Shown here in pieces: positions 63,209 to 64,000 of a stretch of DNA of 64,000 bases (the first letter of the stretch is position 1; each line of letters starts with the position of its first letter). This stretch comes from Planctomycetota bacterium (GTDB lineage Bacteria > Planctomycetota > UBA1135 > GCA-002686595): the NCBI GenBank assembly GCA_002686265.1, contig NZBA01000135.1, forward strand, positions 62,001-126,000, read 5' to 3'. Made by a program: the position numbers and the translations under genes. The notes below the pieces were generated by a model. It was not told where the DNA came from. It made no database searches and saw only the letters and a list, made by a program, of their open reading frames with translations.

Positions 63209-63916
63209 CTACCGCGCGTAGGCGAGGGGATCGGTCCGCCCCGCCTCGCGGAATCCCCTCAGGCGCAGGGTGCACGCATCGCAGCGTCCGCAGGCCTGGA
63301 CAGCCGGGCCCGCGGGCGGATCGTAGCAGGTGTGCGTCAGGCCCAGATCGCAGCCCAGCTCCTCGGCGCGCAGCACGATCTGCGCCTTGGTCATCTCCAA
63401 TAGCGGCGCCCTGACTCGCACGCGCACGCCGCCCTCGGCCCCCGCGGCGGTCGCCACCGCGGCGAGGCGCTCGAATGCTTCGAGGAAGGCCGGGCGGCAG
63501 TCGGGATAACCGGAGTAGTCGAGGGCGTTGACGCCCAGGAACAGGTCGCGCGCACCGAGGACTTCGGCCCAGCCGAGGGCGACGGCGAGGAAGACGGTGT
63601 TGCGGGCCGGGACGTAGGTCACCGGGACACCGACGCCGAGCTCGGCCTCGGGCCGATCCCGCGGGACGCTGATCTCGTCGGTCAGGGCCGAGCCCCCGAT
63701 CGCGGACAGGTCCACCTGCACGGTGCGGTGCTCGACCGCGCCCCCGGCGCGGGCCACGCGCCGCGCGGCTTCCAGCTCGACGGCGTGCCGCTGGCCGTAG
63801 CGAAACGACAGCGCGTAGGGCGAAAACCCCGCCGCGCGCGCCTCGTGCAAAGTCACCGCCGAGTCCATGCCTCCCGAGAGGAGGCAGACGGCCGGGCACG
63901 GGCTCGCGTCGCTCAC
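63209..63916 (-). CDS. queC: 7-cyano-7-deazaguanine synthase
   Basis: 235 residues. The PP-loop motif is [33 protein letters not shown] and [17 protein letters not shown] are QueC-typical. The four zinc cysteines lie in [20 protein letters not shown] followed by CTLRLRGF. It converts 7-carboxy-7-deazaguanine to preQ0 with ATP and ammonia, a precursor of queuosine in tRNA (or of deazaguanine DNA modification in some systems). No other que genes are in view; the window ends 84 bp upstream. A GUN-anticodon tRNA (Asp) and a QTMAN-like gene are present elsewhere in the window. Confidence 0.96.
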   Translation of the reverse strand: MSDASPCPAVCLLSGGMDSAVTLHEARAAGFSPYALSFRYGQRHAVELEAARRVARAGGAVEHRTVQVDLSAIGGSALTDEISVPRDRPEAELGVGVPVTYVPARNTVFLAVALGWAEVLGARDLFLGVNALDYSGYPDCRPAFLEAFERLAAVATAAGAEGGVRVRVRAPLLEMTKAQIVLRAEELGCDLGLTHTCYDPPAGPAVQACGRCDACTLRLRGFREAGRTDPLAYAR

Positions 63917-64000
63917 GCGGGGAGTGTACGGGAGATACGACCGCGGGAGGCCGGCCCTCCCGCGACCGAATCCACGCTCGACGCGACGCGTCTACTCGGC

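Noticed and set aside
63209-63916. queC as part of a deazaguanine DNA-modification (Dpd) island
   Set aside because: No dpd, restriction or helicase genes adjoin it in the window; mazG is the only neighbour. The window edge limits this conclusion.

Overview
The window is a high-GC, gene-dense bacterial chromosome segment with no insertion sequence, prophage, CRISPR array or rRNA that I could see. It most likely comes from a deep-branching member of the Planctomycetota. This rests on a recurring secreted-protein C-terminal domain (CFGDG..CPCGN ... FFQG.N ... FGDGLRC ... WYRDP..SPCG..FNLSN), which I remember from uncultured or recently cultured Planctomycetes, and on the many secreted beta-rich proteins, DUF1080, PQQ-repeat, triple-YHS and CHAT proteins. 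The lineage call is inference.

Layout. 1-4.5 kb: 3' part of a secreted protein with the recurring domain, an HD phosphohydrolase, a homologue of the tRNA-queuosine mannosyltransferase (QTMAN/DUF3524), and a triple-YHS exported protein. 4.5-13.2 kb (minus strand): an isopropylmalate-dehydrogenase-like gene, an isopropylmalate-isomerase-like protein fused in the order small domain then large domain, and a beta-oxidation set (two thiolases, enoyl-CoA hydratase, 3-hydroxyacyl-CoA dehydrogenase) with two cyclophilins embedded. 13.5-19.3 kb: SirB1-like transglutaminase, Lon-N protein, exonuclease III, DEAD-box helicase with a Ser-Pro repeat tail, Isc-type ferredoxin and IspH. 19.3-29.8 kb (minus strand): a tightly overlapping operon with a B12-dependent acyl-CoA mutase in two subunits, its MeaB-type GTPase chaperone, two acyl-CoA dehydrogenases, 3-hydroxybutyryl-CoA dehydrogenase, thiolase, a small HTH protein, an MBL hydrolase and a BtuF-like protein. 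The mutase carries the Phe/Gln pair of isobutyryl-CoA mutase, not the Tyr/Arg pair of methylmalonyl-CoA mutase, so the operon reads as isobutyryl-CoA to butyryl-CoA to crotonyl-CoA to acetoacetyl-CoA to acetyl-CoA.

29.9-45 kb: an SGNH hydrolase; an ECF sigma factor / ZAS anti-sigma / TPR-CHAT protease triad; a translationally coupled trio (membrane-lipocalin-like protein, GMC oxidoreductase, DUF1080 lipoprotein); a coiled-coil membrane protein; a PQQ-repeat protein; and a methyltransferase-like/APH-kinase-like fusion. 45-57 kb: a full-length secreted protein with the recurring domain followed by a strong terminator, FadE, a secreted protein, aconitase A and a 1005-residue secreted beta-helix protein. 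57-64 kb: tRNA-Ala(CGC), RNase D, tRNA-Asp(GTC), a PI-PLC-X-like protein, a short copy of the recurring domain, a broken membrane glycosyltransferase (in-frame TAG plus frameshift) coupled to mazG, and queC.

Themes linking genes: short-chain and branched acyl-CoA oxidation feeding the TCA cycle (two beta-oxidation operons, FadE, aconitase); queuosine tRNA modification (queC, a QTMAN homologue and the tRNA-Asp(GUC) substrate all in the window); and a possible envelope-sensing, sigma-regulated CHAT protease module.
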